Shown piece after piece: positions 1 to 13,189 of a stretch of 64,000 bases of DNA. The stretch comes from Ricinus communis (lineage: Eukaryota > Streptophyta > Magnoliopsida > Malpighiales > Euphorbiaceae): positions 17,656,285 through 17,720,284 of the forward strand of contig NC_063265.1 in assembly GCF_019578655.1 (NCBI RefSeq). Reading direction: 5' to 3'. Every line of letters starts with the position of its first letter. The first letter of the stretch is position 1. A program made the position numbers and the translations under genes. The notes below the pieces were generated by a model. The model had not been told where the DNA came from and did not search any database. It was given only the letters and a program-made list of their open reading frames with translations.

Positions 1-2475
1 TTATTTTTTGAAAGAAAAAAGAACTTTTTTTTTTTTTTTCCATTTACCGACTAAGAATTTAAGAAAAAAAGAGAGAGAGAGAAAACCAATAATAATAACA
101 ACAAGAACTTGAGCATATATGTACATTAAGATTAAAACTAGCATCGAGGACAAACTCAATCAAGACATAGCACCTCAAATGCTTTAAAGCTAGATCAACA
201 AACAATGTCGACCTAGAAAATTGTGAGGTTTTAGTGATATTAAAATTAGAAGCGCAAGTGCTATAAAAGATTTTCACTACCAATATCCAGTAAAATCTCT
301 TTATAGTCATACTTTAAATAAAAAAAATAATTATTAAAAGAAAATTTGATTTTAATTTGGATCAATTATAAATATGAATAAATTTTATATTATAATAAGT
401 TACAAATTTTTAAAATTTTGTATGAAGAAAATATTTCTCTCTATAATAAGTCTAAAAAAATTTAATATTAAATTTTTTATTAAATTATAATTTTCTTATG
501 GTTATAAATTTAATTTGGTTTGAAATGTAAAACTATTATATTAGAGAAAAAAATGTTTGTAGATGATTAGATGTGGCAGCAGCAATTATAATTAAGCTAC
601 ATCAATTCCGGTTTAGGTCAAGAGTCCAGACTCAACATAACCTGGCCTATCATGGCCGTTATGACTGGTAGGAACGCCCAGCTGATCCCTTCTTTCTTTC
701 CTCCTCATCAAATCTAAAATTTCAGAGTTTCTTTATATAATTAGGTTCAGTAATTTCTCCTTTTTATCTTATTTTTATAGGAGATCAAATTCTTAACCTC
801 ACACTTCCATTAATTAATTTTAATGTTACAGAGTTAAAAGCTCGTCAGTTCTTTTACTCTTTTATATCTCCTTATTCACTATGTTACCATCAATATTACT
901 GAGTTAAAAAGAATTTTGTGGTATCCCAACAATTTATATGTATTACTTAAAAAAAAAATCATACCCTATTAAGACTAATAAATGTTGCTTAAATCTGTGG
1001 GCGGAATTGATTTCAGAAAGCTACCTGCTAAGCTTTGTCAAAGAGACTTTAATTAGGTTGATAAATGATGGGGCCAATCTCATCTTTCTGGAGGGGAAGG
1101 ATATGGTTGGCCAATCCAAATAGTCCTGACTGACAATAATATAATATTTATAACGTTTTTCTTTCTTCTTCGCAACTTCAAGTTGTGTTGGGACATAATC
1201 TATTTACCAGATGGGGAAAATGATTGCGAATCAGTACTTCAATACGAAGTTTCTTCCACTCCTTGAATCATTTGGCCGTTTGGGAGAAGGAAAGATCTCA
1301 TCCCAAAATCTGAAAATATTTTTGAGAAACTGCCAAATTTCCGATCGCACACAATATCAAGAAAAATCAATAAAAGTAAAAGTACGGCTATGCAATACAA
1401 AGTGGGCATTTCACTTAGCACTTGGGAGGTAGTTTGTAGTAGTAATAAGAGAGGCCGGCCAGAAGGAACGAACACCATTAGAGAAAAAATTCTTGCATTA
1501 TGTACTTTGTACCAATTCTTAAGCCATTATTGAACACCATTAATTGGATAACAAAAACACAACCACAAAACCATCCGCCTTTTGGTTTAGCTCGCTATCA
1601 CAATTTCGTGCAACATTTGGGCAGTTCTCGAATCTAAAGCAACTTAAATGTTTCCATGCCATTCTGTAATCTAAACAAAAACAATTAACAGCAAGTGCTT
1701 GTGCGACCAAGAATAAGTGGACTGCGACCATCCAAATTTGGTCTAAATATATAATATGTATCAAATATAGTACGTGCCAACCCCAAGATCATGGAGATCA
1801 GCTCAGAAAAAGGCAAAACAGCTCATACACCAGTATTGAAAAAGTCACCGTTAAAGGCCAGAGAACAAGTCCATTTTCCAAGTTAAAATAGAACCACAGT
1901 AATAACAGATTAATATTAACCCAACTTACAAGTTTGTCGCATTCCCTATAGCCTTGTCTTTGCAAGTTCTCAATCTGTGGATTAGCTGGATTTGTCCACT
2001 CGGTATAAACTGAGATTACAAAGATTCAGAGGTTCCATACAGCAAATGGAAAATTAGCAGAAAAGCAAATGGAAAATCAGCAGAAACGCAAAGAAAAAAT
2101 AAACCCTTAAATTGAGGCTTCATCTTTCATTAGAAAATGAAAAAGTAACCATTGCATATTTGATTAAGAATCATACAAGAATTGCAATTTACAGGAGGGG
2201 GCTGTCATGAGACGTGTACCTCAAGCTAACATTCCAACAAACTACATGGGCTAGCATACCCATAGCACAATCCATCTTCACCGACCAACAAGCAAAATAT
2301 ATTCAATCCAGGGAAATTGAAATCAAAGAACACTGCACAAAACACTCAAATCTGCAGTGGCAACGAATACAGGAAAAGAATGCAAAAAAATTTTAAGGCA
2401 AGGTGACCAAATCCACTTGGGGCTCACATGTCTGACCATCAGCTTCAAATGGATATGGTAGTTTGACTAGTGGCT
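1..2475. other. Intergenic / 3' flank, no gene seen
   Basis: No reading frame here resembles a known protein and none has supporting splice structure. The part near 2.1-2.47 kb is probably the 3' UTR and downstream flank of the minus-strand gene that follows. A short tandem duplication of about 22 bp (AGCAAATGGAAAAT core) lies near 2041-2088. Confidence 0.5.
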
Positions 2476-4583
2476 TCAGACTTGTGTACTTGTAAGACAT
2501 CTCCACTGCCTTGTACGGGGACCTTTGTCCAAAAGCAGAAGCAAACCAACGTTGGTGGCTGAAAGCCCACACATATACCTGCCATCACAAAATGACATCA
2601 AATATTCAACTTATCTTCTCAGGCCTAAAGGACTGAAGAACATATAATGTGAAAATCTCAATTCCATTCTCAAGAGCATATAGAGTTTTGCTGCTGCCAA
2701 AGTTATAAATGGTTCTTTAATAGTTCAACTAGTACTTCAGAGCTTTCAAAGATTTTCTTCTTCACAACCTTCTAGAGTCTTCCTGTAAACTATTGGCAAA
2801 GGTTATTTGTCCTCCCCTCTCCCTCCACCTATAAATAGATCACTCTGTAACTTAAGTATGCGTGTAACATTTACTCACCTGCTTCGACGAGCTTTCTTTC
2901 TCCAGAAAATGAAGGATATGATCCACTGAACATACAAATGAAACCCAAGTACAATTAGTGCTCGAGCAATACAATATGCAGCAAGTTGCTAATAAAATAG
3001 CGCAATACTTTAATACCAAACATCTGCTAGTTTAGGATGCTTCCAGTAACTATGGAAACCTCCAGGTAAAGAAACCAAAAGTAGTATCCACATCTATAAA
3101 CCATTCATATACATAATGCATTCAGAATTACCTTGAATATTGACATGAATGAAAAGGTTCCAACAATAGATGGCTTTTTCACAGGCATTCGTCTTTCTGG
3201 TGACATTTCCTTGCTCAAATGTTGAGCTATTTCTTTCAGCAGCACCATCTGTGCTTTATCAGTCCGCATTGAAATAATTGCCTGCCTCATAGATTCCCTG
3301 TCAGCCTCAAGTGCCTGAAGTCTCATGTACAGCTTTTTAATGTCAGGATCACTAACATCAGGCCGATTCAATATATCCCTTGGAGTGGAAATATAATCTT
3401 CGGAAATCCCAACTCCAGGTTTTGGTTCAGTAAAACCATTAGATGGTACCCCATTATGAATAGAATCAATGGTATAAACTCTGTCACTCATGTCATCTCC
3501 AAAATCTGATGCATTATCCACCCTTCTCAAATTTGAGTGGTCTTCTGAATGAGTAACATAATCCATCTTCTTAAAGCTGTTGCTAAACTTGAACCGAGGA
3601 GATTCATTGGCAATATCTGGACCTGCTTCTCTTGGCATCCCCATAAAAGAATTTGAACTATCCCCGGAGAAGACCCTGTTATGTCTTGGCAGCCTGGGAG
3701 AGTGGCCAACTATCACCTTCTCTAGAATATTTTTTGCACTAGAGGGTTCCCCATCTAATTGACTGCTACTGGGACTCTTCTCCATCTGATTGATCCTATA
3801 TTCCAAATTCTTCAAATGATCCCGAGGACGAGGAGTCTCACCAAAAGCATATTTCTCAACATCCACAACATCATCATCCCCCTCTGCCTCCAAAGCATTT
3901 GGATTCTCATTCAAACTGCATTTTAGGGGAGGGTAATCATACAATGGAAACTCAAATTGAGCAGCATCCAGATTTTCAGCCATACTTGGGTTACGGCTAA
4001 ACCCACTCCTCTCACCCTTGTCCCCCTCAACCTCTGCCTCAGTCAGCCCATAACTCAGCATCCTATGCTTATAAGCCTGGACCTCGCAAGTAAGTGACTG
4101 AATAGCCTGCTCTCTCTTATACAATATATCCTCCAAAGCTAAAAGCTCCTGCTGATCATGAGCCATTTTCTCCTCAGCAAAACGCTTGAATTGCCTTGAT
4201 TCCATTTGAATCTCTGCCTTCTCCCTTTGCAACCTCAATATCATAGACATTGCTTCATTTGCAGCTGAGGAAGAAGCATTCCTCTCCTCTTCCAGTTCAG
4301 CATATAAATCCTGAATTGCTTGCTGTTGGCTACTAACTGTTTCCCGTAGTGCAGCACATTCATTCTCAATTTGCACACGTGGATTTGAGAAGAGATCAAA
4401 CCCAGGTATAAAGAATCGATTACCCTCCTCAAACTCATCAAACTTTCGTTTTACAGAGCGAAGCCAAGAAGAACCCGGGGATGAAGAAGCTACTAAAGAA
4501 CAACTACACCCACAATTACAACATTTCACCAAATCTCTTGGCCGCGAAGGCGCAGCAGTAGGTGAAAATACTTCCAAATCCAT
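2476..4583 (-). CDS. MYOB7: GTD-binding (DUF593) myosin-binding protein, MYOB7-like
   Basis: Predicted adaptor that binds the globular tail of class XI myosins through its GTD-binding domain. Three coding exons: 4583-3132, 2925-2879 and 2578-2476, giving 533 aa; all junctions are GT-AG and in frame. Translation starts at the ATG at 4583; the codon two upstream is only TTG. The N-terminus is Cys-rich (CCNCGCSCS). The GTD-binding coiled coil runs roughly from residue 75 to 175, with heptad-like stretches such as LYAELEEERNASSSAANEA and LLALEDILYKREQAIQSL. A Ser/Asp-rich middle follows, then a second coiled coil near residues 425-460. The last two exons encode a hydrophobic, Trp/Phe-rich segment (WIISFIFWRKKARRS) and a short tail ending in TQV, as I recall for MYOB7 relatives. 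The family assignment is firm; the exact paralogue is inferred. A CT microsatellite lies in the leader. Confidence 0.9.
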
Positions 4584-4684
4584 AAACAATTAGCATCCAA
4601 CAAAATCAAGGTGATTGAAAGATCCAATTCATAATCAACAAACAGTCATTTCTTTACTACTACAAAATAATCTCAAAATTCTAA

Positions 4685-4687
<3 letters not shown>

Positions 4688-4719
<32 letters not shown>
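4688..4719. repeat. (CT)n microsatellite in the MYOB7-like 5' leader
   Basis: About 16 CT units lie roughly 100-135 bp upstream of the MYOB7-like start codon. On the transcribed strand this is a GA tract. GA/CT tracts are common in plant 5' leaders and core promoters. Confidence 0.9.
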
Positions 4720-4722
<3 letters not shown>

Positions 4723-5099
4723 TGAGTCTAATAGATCTTCTCTAATATCACCAATATATTTCCTTTCGTCAAATCCAAACACCGCCTAGTTTTCCTCTCA
4801 GATCAGTTAATCACATGCAAAACACCTAACAAGATAACAAACAAACAACAGAAAAATTAACCCTGTTTGCCTTCCCGGAAATATTTTCCAGCTCAAAATT
4901 TACACAACAAAAGCTAAATCATAAGAACTAAAAAAGAAAAACAAGATAATTGTTCTCAAACTTATGAAACAAAAAATTAAGAGAAATAATAACCTTAAGG
5001 AAAATTTTCTTTTAACCGGAGAATCTCTCCAGAAAAAGTTTCTGTTTTAAACAAACAGAATCATGAGAAAAAACAGAGAGAGAGAGGCAGATACCTACG

Positions 5100-7240
5100 A
5101 AATAGAAAAGCGTGATTCAGAGAAGAATCCGAGAAATTCAAAGGTGAAGATTTTCCCGGGAAAATGAATTCCCCGGAGAAAACGAGAGAGAGAAAATATT
5201 TTGAGATCACCGCGCTACAATATAAAGAGAAAAAGATATAATAGACCAATAAAACTTTTGTCCAACTTTCCCGGGAAAATGAAAAACAGAAAAAGACAGC
5301 AGCAATGGCGTTTGGAGGGAAGGAAAATCGAATGGAGACAGAGAGAGAGAGAGAGGATGGATTTCGAAACCCTAGATTTTTAATCGTTATTTATTTAATT
5401 GAAATATTTTTTTTCTTTTTGTTCATCGAGAATCTGTTATTTTAATTGGTCTCGATTTGCGTGTGGAAGGAGAGAGAAAGAGGATGAGCACATCAGATGT
5501 GTGTATGTGTGTGTATTTTTGGGGAACAGAAAAGAAATGGTAATTGGATTTTTAATTAATGGGTGATTAACCTTTTTTATTAGTTGGATTAAGAGCTGTT
5601 TAACAACTAATTACTTCTTTCTTTTCTTTTCTTTTCTTTTCCCTCTTCTCTTTTTCTTTTTCTTCTTCTTTTATTTTTATTTTTATTTTATATAAAGATA
5701 AATACAGTGGAATTATTCCACAGCTATCACCTTTTGTAAGTTGTTCACCAAATTTGACATATGACTGGTCAATTTGGGTGCACATCAATTTTTGGATAAC
5801 TTATTAAAGATAATTCCCACACATTTAAAAAAAAATTAAATTATTAGTTCTACTGATCTTATCATACATGTGCTAGTTTATACTGACATTAATAAAACAT
5901 ACACATGATTAATAATAAAAATTCCAACAAATTATAATTGTCTGCTTGATATTTTTATTTTTAAGAATAAAAAAATCTTAATTCTGAATTTATTGGTTCA
6001 TCTATCATTTTTACATAAATAAATAAATATATATAAAAAAACAAATCATAGTTGGAATGATTAGGAATAATAATAGAAAGTAGAAAGGCATTGCATAATG
6101 ATGGTATGATCTTGCCAGGAAAATGATTTAGTATTTTATATGTGTCATAGAACCACCCAGAATTGAAATAAATGACGTGTCAATTTTATGGTCAGCAGCT
6201 TATATAATTAAAATTTGATATTAGTTTCGAATGTTACTTTTACTTATATGATTAGGATTTTAATTTTAATTATTATTAAAATTGACGGTGTTCATTTGCA
6301 GTTTTAATTATATTCTTTTAAATTTTACATGTAGACGATCTGACAAACACACGTACACTTCTAAATGCTCCAAAACCAACTGTGCTCCTTCCTGAACAGC
6401 CTTAGCTTCTAAATGCTTGACATAAATTTCCATTATTGGCAACATTTAATGGAATATAATTTTACCATATATAATGTGAAATTTTCGTTAAAATAAATCA
6501 TTAATGCGAGTATTGATCCATGAATTTAAAAAATAAATAAAATTATTAAAAAAAGTTATCTATATTCTCTTTTTCTTTTATTAATATTTTTTTATTTACA
6601 AACTTTCTAGTATTTGATGGTATTAGAAGGAAAAAAAGAGCTTTTTATTTGCTCTTTCTCTATTATTAATTTCTTATTTTATAAATAAAAATATAATTTA
6701 AATTTATATTTATATTTATCATCAGAGTAAATTCATTTATATTATTTTGTTGATTTCTTAATTTATATTGAGATTCATTAAAAAAAAAATCAAATATGGT
6801 CATTGTTTATATTTTAGTTAGGACATGGGATTAAGAGGACCATCATTAATGACTTTAATTTCAAGCCCAAAACATTTTATTAAAAGAATAAGAACAAGAA
6901 AAAAGAGAGTAAAAGAGTGGCTGACATGAAAGACAAAAACAGAAAGGGGGAGTCAGTCAAGTGGAGGTCAGTTGGTCAACCAAAATCTTGTTGACAAAGA
7001 AACTATATAAAAAAAATAAAAAATAAAAACCTGATTAGGTCAATCATGTGGTTAGGATTGCATCTAGAAACGCCGCCGTATATCGTCAAATTCCAACAAC
7101 CGATTGCATCATCCGTCAGGTTTTCTTGAACCTGTTTACGGCGCCGTTTGCAAAACTTGTTTTAACCTGGCGTGGCCGCCTAGGTGCAGATACGTTACTG
7201 AATTACTAAAAGGCCCCTGAATTAAGGTCTATGGCGGTTA
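5100..7240. other. Divergent intergenic region between MYOB7-like and CDC20
   Basis: AT-rich spacer between two divergently oriented genes, so it should hold both promoters. Pyrimidine/purine simple tracts occur near 5340-5356 (GA) and 5612-5660 (CTTTT). A good splice donor on the minus strand at 5094 (AG|GTATCTG) suggests a 5'-UTR intron for the MYOB7-like gene, but I could not fix its acceptor. No coding sequence is recognised. Confidence 0.5.
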
Positions 7241-7244
7241 CATA

Positions 7245-7252
7245 TCCAACGG
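7245..7252 (+). promoter_or_regulatory. MSA-like (MYB3R-binding) motif upstream of CDC20
   Basis: TCCAACGG contains the AACGG core of the mitosis-specific activator element. It lies about 320 bp upstream of the CDC20 start codon. Three-repeat MYB proteins bind such elements in G2/M genes, including B-type cyclins and CDC20. A single short motif can occur by chance; the gene it precedes is what makes it credible. Confidence 0.5.
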
Positions 7253-7567
7253 CACAATTTTCAAAAACTTAACCTTCAAAAGGTTAAACCCCTTCAAGAG
7301 CCGAATTTCTTTTCAGAAACAAAGCAATCAATCGAATTCTTTGACCGCTAAATCAGCCAATGTTTTGATTATTCCATAACTCTCAATCGGCCGAACACAG
7401 CACAATCATCATTCTGTTTTGGCTCTCTTTTTATTTTATTTTATTTTTATCGATTTTCTCTTTGTTGAATCTTGTTTTTGTTCTTGTTGTTTTTAATTTT
7501 AGTTTATATAAGTGGGTATTGTTGTGTTCTTGTGTTTTTGTAGGCTTTGAATTCAGTTGGATTCGTT

Positions 7568-9594
7568 ATGGATCCAAGATGGGTATATTCTTCTACCAAG
7601 ACTCATTCACGAAGCCCTCTTCAAGACCGGTTTCTTCAAAGAAAGAACTGTGAAAACGTAATCGAACATTATCATTATTATAATCATTAAATTTTGTTTG
7701 TTTATAGCCATACATGACTATCTATTATGTCTTTTCTTTACAAAATTGTTGTTTGTTTGTTCTAATTTGGTTGGTGTTTATGTTTATCCACTCTCAGAAT
7801 TAGGGTTTTGTAAAAGTAATTCTGGCTTTTTAGTGATTGTTCTTTGATTCAATTTTCATTTTTTATAAATAGCTGGACAGATTTATACCGAATAGGTCAG
7901 CTATGGACTTCGATTATGCACATTATATGCTGACAGAAGGGAGGAAAGGCAAAGAGAACCCAACTACCGTTTGGAATTCACCATCAAGAGTGGCATACCA
8001 GAAGCAGCTAGCTGATGCTTTTAATATCAACCGGACTCGAATTTTGGCCTTTAAGAATAAACCACCTGCTCCTATTGATCCAATCCCTCATGAGCTTTTG
8101 TCACCATCATCTTCACCATCTGTTCATAAGCCTAAAACTGCCAAGTCTCGGCGTCACATTCCTCAGGTTTATGCTTGTTCTAGTCTTTTGAGTCTCTGGA
8201 ATTAAGATTTTAGCTAGTATAAGTATATACCAAAGAATGAATTTTAGTGCTAATTATTTGGAGAATTGTGCATCTAATTGTTTTGATTCCATTTTGGCAG
8301 AGTTCAGAGAGGACGTTAGATGCACCAGAGATTGTTGATGATTTCTACTTGAATTTGCTGGATTGGGGTAGTAGCAATATGCTTGCAATTGCTCTTGGAG
8401 ATACCGTTTATCTTTGGGATGCTTCAAAAAGTTCTACCTCTGAACTTGTCACTGTTAATAGTGAAGATGGTCCTGTTACTAGTGTCAGCTGGGCTCCGGA
8501 TGGACGTCACATTGCCATAGGCTTGAACAGTTCTGATGTTCAGATATGGGACCATAGTGCTAATCGCCAGGTATGCACTCTTTCCTATTGACTTGCAACA
8601 CACAATCGTTACATTCTTCACGCTAGACCTGGCAGAATGTGGAGAAAACTCATCCATGTAGCTGACCCTGAATAGTCTGCAATGAAGCACTTATTGAGTT
8701 CAATTGTCTTTAATACATTTCCGTTAATGACTAATTTTATAATTCATGCAGCTAAGAACATTAAGAGGTGGCCATCGGTTACGAGTAAATTCACTAGCTT
8801 GGAATAATTACATTCTTAGTACTGGAGGAATGGATGGAAAAATCATCAATAATGATGTGAGAATAAGAGAGCACATTGTTGAAACATATAGGGGACACCA
8901 ACAGGAAGTTTGTGGACTGAAATGGTCAGCTTCAGGCCAGCAATTAGCAAGTGGAGGGAATGACAATCTTCTTTTCATATGGGATAGATTAATGACATCT
9001 TCGCGTTCACCAACCCAATGGCTCCACAGGATTGAAGAACACAGAGCTGCAGTGAAAGCCCTTGCTTGGTGTCCCTTCCAAAGCAATCTATTAGCGTCTG
9101 GTGGAGGTGGGGGTGACAGGTGCATAAAGTTCTGGAACAGTCATACTGGCACATGCTTGAATTCAGTAGACACAGGCTCGCAGGTTTGTTCTTTATTGTG
9201 GAACCAGCATGAGCGTGAATTACTAAGCTCCCATGGGTTTACTGATAACCAGCTCACTCTATGGAAGTATCCATCTATGTTAAAGATGGCTGAGCTAAAG
9301 GGCCATACCTCTAGAGTCCTCTTCATGGCTCAGGTATCTAAAATCAGCTCAATGGTAATTTTATCAGAGTTATTATCTTAACTTGCAGAGAGACTTCGAA
9401 AATATATTTATATTTGATGACGATCTGATATGTTATGTTAATGTTCATTTCAGAGTCCAGATGGATGCACAGTTGCATCTGCAGCTGGGGATGAGACACT
9501 GCGATTTTGGAATGTATTTGGAACTCCAGAAGGGGCAAAAGCTGCACCAAAATCAAACCCTGAGCCATTTGCCCATATATCTCGTGTCCGTTGA
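7568..9594 (+). CDS. CDC20: CDC20, WD40 activator of the anaphase-promoting complex
   Basis: Cdc20 recruits substrates to the APC/C ubiquitin ligase at mitosis and is the target of the spindle checkpoint. Five exons, each a whole number of codons: 7568-7657, 7873-8166, 8301-8570, 8752-9333 and 9454-9594, giving 458 aa. The C-box DRFIPNR is at residues 32-38 and a KEN sequence at 57-59. A Mad2-interaction-like RILAFKN follows near residue 90. The rest is a seven-bladed WD40 propeller with motifs such as VYLWDAS, LFIWDR, FWNSHTG and LRFWNVFG. The protein ends in Ser-Arg-Val-Arg rather than the usual Ile-Arg tail. It resembles plant CDC20.1 along its full length, and I recall the same five-exon layout for Arabidopsis CDC20 genes. 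CDH1/CCS52 is excluded because the N-terminus and SERTLDAP region are Cdc20-type. Confidence 0.96.
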
Positions 9595-11190
9595 AGATCA
9601 TTAGCTCAAGTGGTGGCTGGTTACTTATGGTGAAAAGAAAGACTGGCAGAACTCCTGATTATCAGCGAACATGTCTTTGTTTATCATCTTATAGGAAACT
9701 TGTTTAGAACAAAAAAAAAAAAAAAAGATGAATCACAGTATAGTCATTGCAATGTGAGTTTGATTACCTATATAATGTAACTGTATTCTTTCTTTCAATG
9801 GGTATATAGTTATACTCTGACAGTTTTTTCCCTAACTGTATAGGTACTGCAACCTTGTACCAGGATGGAATCACCATCTTGTTGAGCCATAAATTGCTGC
9901 CAATTTATAAACTCGTATACTTCGCTGTGGTGCTTCTGGTTCATAATATGATATATTTTAAGCTTTTATCCTCGAGAGTGGGGAATCTTGTGCATCAGGA
10001 GCTCTTGGTAGGTAACTTCTTGCTGTGCTGCTTTTCATCAATTCCTAAAATACATAATTTGTGCTTAATTGGATTTATTTTAAAAAACTACTTGCATTGG
10101 ATTCTTGTCAGAAAAGTAAAGAATTCCTCTCTAAGATTGGGAATGTAATTAAGCATTACTAGTTTGGGAGCTCTGACAAAGTTTTACTTGGTTGAACTTT
10201 TGAAGTGTTATTTGAGCCAGCCCTTGAAGGAAAGAAGGTGAGTAGCAAAAGCCAAAAGACATGGAAGAAGGATATGCATCCAATGCCTATCAGGAAAGTT
10301 GGTTCTCTCCTTTTCTTTTCACTTTACTTTTTTTCTTTTTCTTTTTGAAAGACTTGTATAAGAAAATATCCATATGAGAAAAATAGTTGTCCACTTAATT
10401 ATGTCATTTGTTGGAGGATTAATCACCTAAACAGGCTAAACCCGTCATATATAATCTGACCGTAAAAGTTATAGCTATAAGAACTTATAATCAATTGCTT
10501 TACTTTCCAGGTATCCAGACCTCGCTTTTAATATATAAAGTGAGCTTGATGATCCCAACCTGCTCTCATAATAACATGAAATAAAGTTTAGGCCATACGA
10601 AAAGTGCAAATTGTCCTATTTTTGTCATGACTTTCTATGATATTATTGCATTCTATTATGTAAATATATATAAATAATTAAAGGAATTCTCAATTTCCTA
10701 TTGGCAACAAAAGGTCCAAGAAAAGGGCAAATGGAGCCTCCAAAATTCCTATTATTAAGCTAAAGGGAAGCAAAAAGCGAATGGTTGGTCCTATTTGTCA
10801 GTGTACGGCCTTGATTAACCCTTCTGTATTAGATAAGATGAGGGGGCAGGCTTGAAAGCAACAAAACTTTAGTGGAAACCAATGTACTATTAGCAACTTA
10901 CATATCAAGATTCTTGGTTTATTTTGACAGTTAAACTACCTTAAATCTTACTCCTATCCGGATTGGAATGTGATATATTTTGGGACTGTTTCTTTAATTT
11001 TATTTTTTTCAGTTGTCATTTATCCATATTTTGTGTCAAAGTGATTTCCCAGCCTCAAATCTTCGTATTTTCCTAAGTTTTACATAAGAGATGCCATTAG
11101 AAAATTACAACATGTCTTCAACACTATCATCCAAAGATGCCATTACAAAAACATGTAAGAGGTACTCTGTAATCATTTAGGGTTTGCAAC
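9595..11190. other. 3' flank of CDC20 and spacer, no gene seen
   Basis: Begins with the CDC20 3' UTR, including a poly-A-like tract near 9713. Frames at 9855-10148 have no recognisable domain and no splice context. AT-rich spacer follows. Confidence 0.5.
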
Positions 11191-11199
11191 CTGGTAATG

Positions 11200-13090
11200 A
11201 ACAAGGTGAGATGAGGCCATTTTAATGAAATTTAGAGAGCTAATAGACAATGATGCCTATCTTCAATTTCCAGATAGTGTTTTATGATTATTATAATGCA
11301 AGTCCCTCCATTTTTTATTATATATAATTTAAGGTGCATCATGTTGAATTATAGTTTCCAAGTAATAATTGTGTTGCCAATCATAACATTCCTAGTATAA
11401 AAACAATTGCTTTTCAGTATCTCTGTCAAGAAAAAGAAGGTTTCTTTGATATGGGAGCTAAGGTTTTGGATTGTAGTTGGCAAGTAATTATGGTGTCGCC
11501 AATTGTAACAGTATAAATCATCCACAGAAAATCTAATTCTTAATATAAAATCTTCAAGTACGAGAACTCGCAACTCTCTTTTCTTTTGAAGATTTAGATT
11601 TTATTTTCGGTTTAATTTTATAATTATGATATTTTAATTTAATTTTTTTATTAAATCCGAATCAAACCGAACATTGCTCATCTCTAATAATATTAATTTT
11701 GTGGCACTATTGCCGGGCTGCATACGGTTTGTTAAGGGTTCGGGTTACACGTAAAAATAGGACAGCCTAATGACTAATACTGTATGAATTATTTTTGGGC
11801 TTATATTATATCGGGCTATCTGTTGTTCTTCGACTAGGAAGTGTATTTGTCTTCTTTTGTTTTTACAAGAAATATTTAAAAAAATCATTGTTCAACATCA
11901 ATAATATATAAATAAATAATATTTTTAGAATTAAATTAATTATCTGTTATATAATCAAGAATTTTTATTGAAAATTCAACTAAATCAAAATATTATTCGA
12001 TTTTTCTCTTATTAACTAAAATAAATTTAAAATGATCGAATTAAACTAAACTGAATTGGTTAGTTTCGTTTAGTTTTCTTGATTCCAATTTAGTTTTGCT
12101 CACTTCTAAGATACTTAATTGGATATTACTTTTAAATATATTTACAGTAGAGAGTAATAATATATATTTTTATCATGAGGGGAAAAAATAAATATTTGAC
12201 TTTCAATCTAATTTCATAAAGCTCTCTCACCGGACCAAATCAACAAGCGGGGTGATAATGACGATAAAACATAAAAGTTGTGCTATAATTTCAGTTGACC
12301 AAGTGCCTATAGTGCAGGGCCGAGCAAGAGTAACAACTGAATAATGCCTTTCACAATTGCACGTGGGCTTATATTTATTAACATAACCTTAATAATCACT
12401 ATAAATCTAAAATCTAAATTATTGGAATTAAGTAATTTTAAAAAAATTTATATTTATATTATTCTTGTAAATTAGAGATTTTAGGTTCTAATTATCTCAT
12501 TTACCCTAGATAAACTTTTGTTCTTATAACATATATAAAGACATAATTATTTCTATTATATAATTCACAGCTTAAATTTTAATATAATAATTCAGTATTT
12601 AGTTCTTAAATTTGAGACTTTACCTTATTAATAATATAGTGGTGTATTCTCTATCTTATAAAAAAGATTTTTCTTTCTTTTTTAACACATTAATATATTA
12701 ATATGCTAATTATATTTAATGTGAAGAAAAAAAGTATGACCGAATAATAGATAGATTTTCAAGGCTTAGGAATGTGAGTTGGGAACCGATTGAAAAATCT
12801 AGAAATATACATAATCAGAAGAAAATGGAACACTTGAATCGCTTGCTTGTCTTAGGCATGCCACGTTCCGATGTTGGTGGTTTTGTGCGACCAATATAAT
12901 GGCAGGTTTCCGTTAATGGTGGATGATGCATTAATCAAAAGCTGAATTGGGAAGACTTGCTCTTATCCCCATTTTCAATGACTGAATCATTACCTTTTTG
13001 AAACATTTGATTCAATGATTACTCTTGCATAGTAGAGTCATTAAAAATGTAGTTGATGAGTCTACAAAATCTTTAATCTCAATTATAATA
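11200..13090. repeat. Degenerate ~2-kb tandem duplication, copy 1
   Basis: Several blocks recur in the same order about 2.0-2.3 kb downstream. They begin GATGAGGCCA near 11211, GTGCAGGGCC near 12313, ATGCCACGTTC near 12857 and GTTAATGGTGGATGATGCAT near 12912. The blocks are clearly related by eye but diverged, with indels between them. No protein is encoded. Hence an old local duplication of non-coding DNA. Confidence 0.7.
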
Positions 13091-13189
13091 GAACAATGGG
13101 GTTATTTGATAACCCAAATCAACACTTAAATCAATAATTTAAATGCATTTTTACTTTGATAAATAATATGGTCCTAACTTAATCACAGC

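Noticed and set aside
2398..2578. An alternative open frame through the last MYOB7 exon, reading on to a stop near 2400.
   Set aside because: The frame set by the two upstream exons gives the expected MYOB7-type tail and stops at 2476. The longer frame needs a phase that breaks the splice junction.
9855..10148. A 97-codon frame downstream of CDC20.
   Set aside because: No recognisable domain and no splice support; composition fits a 3' flank.
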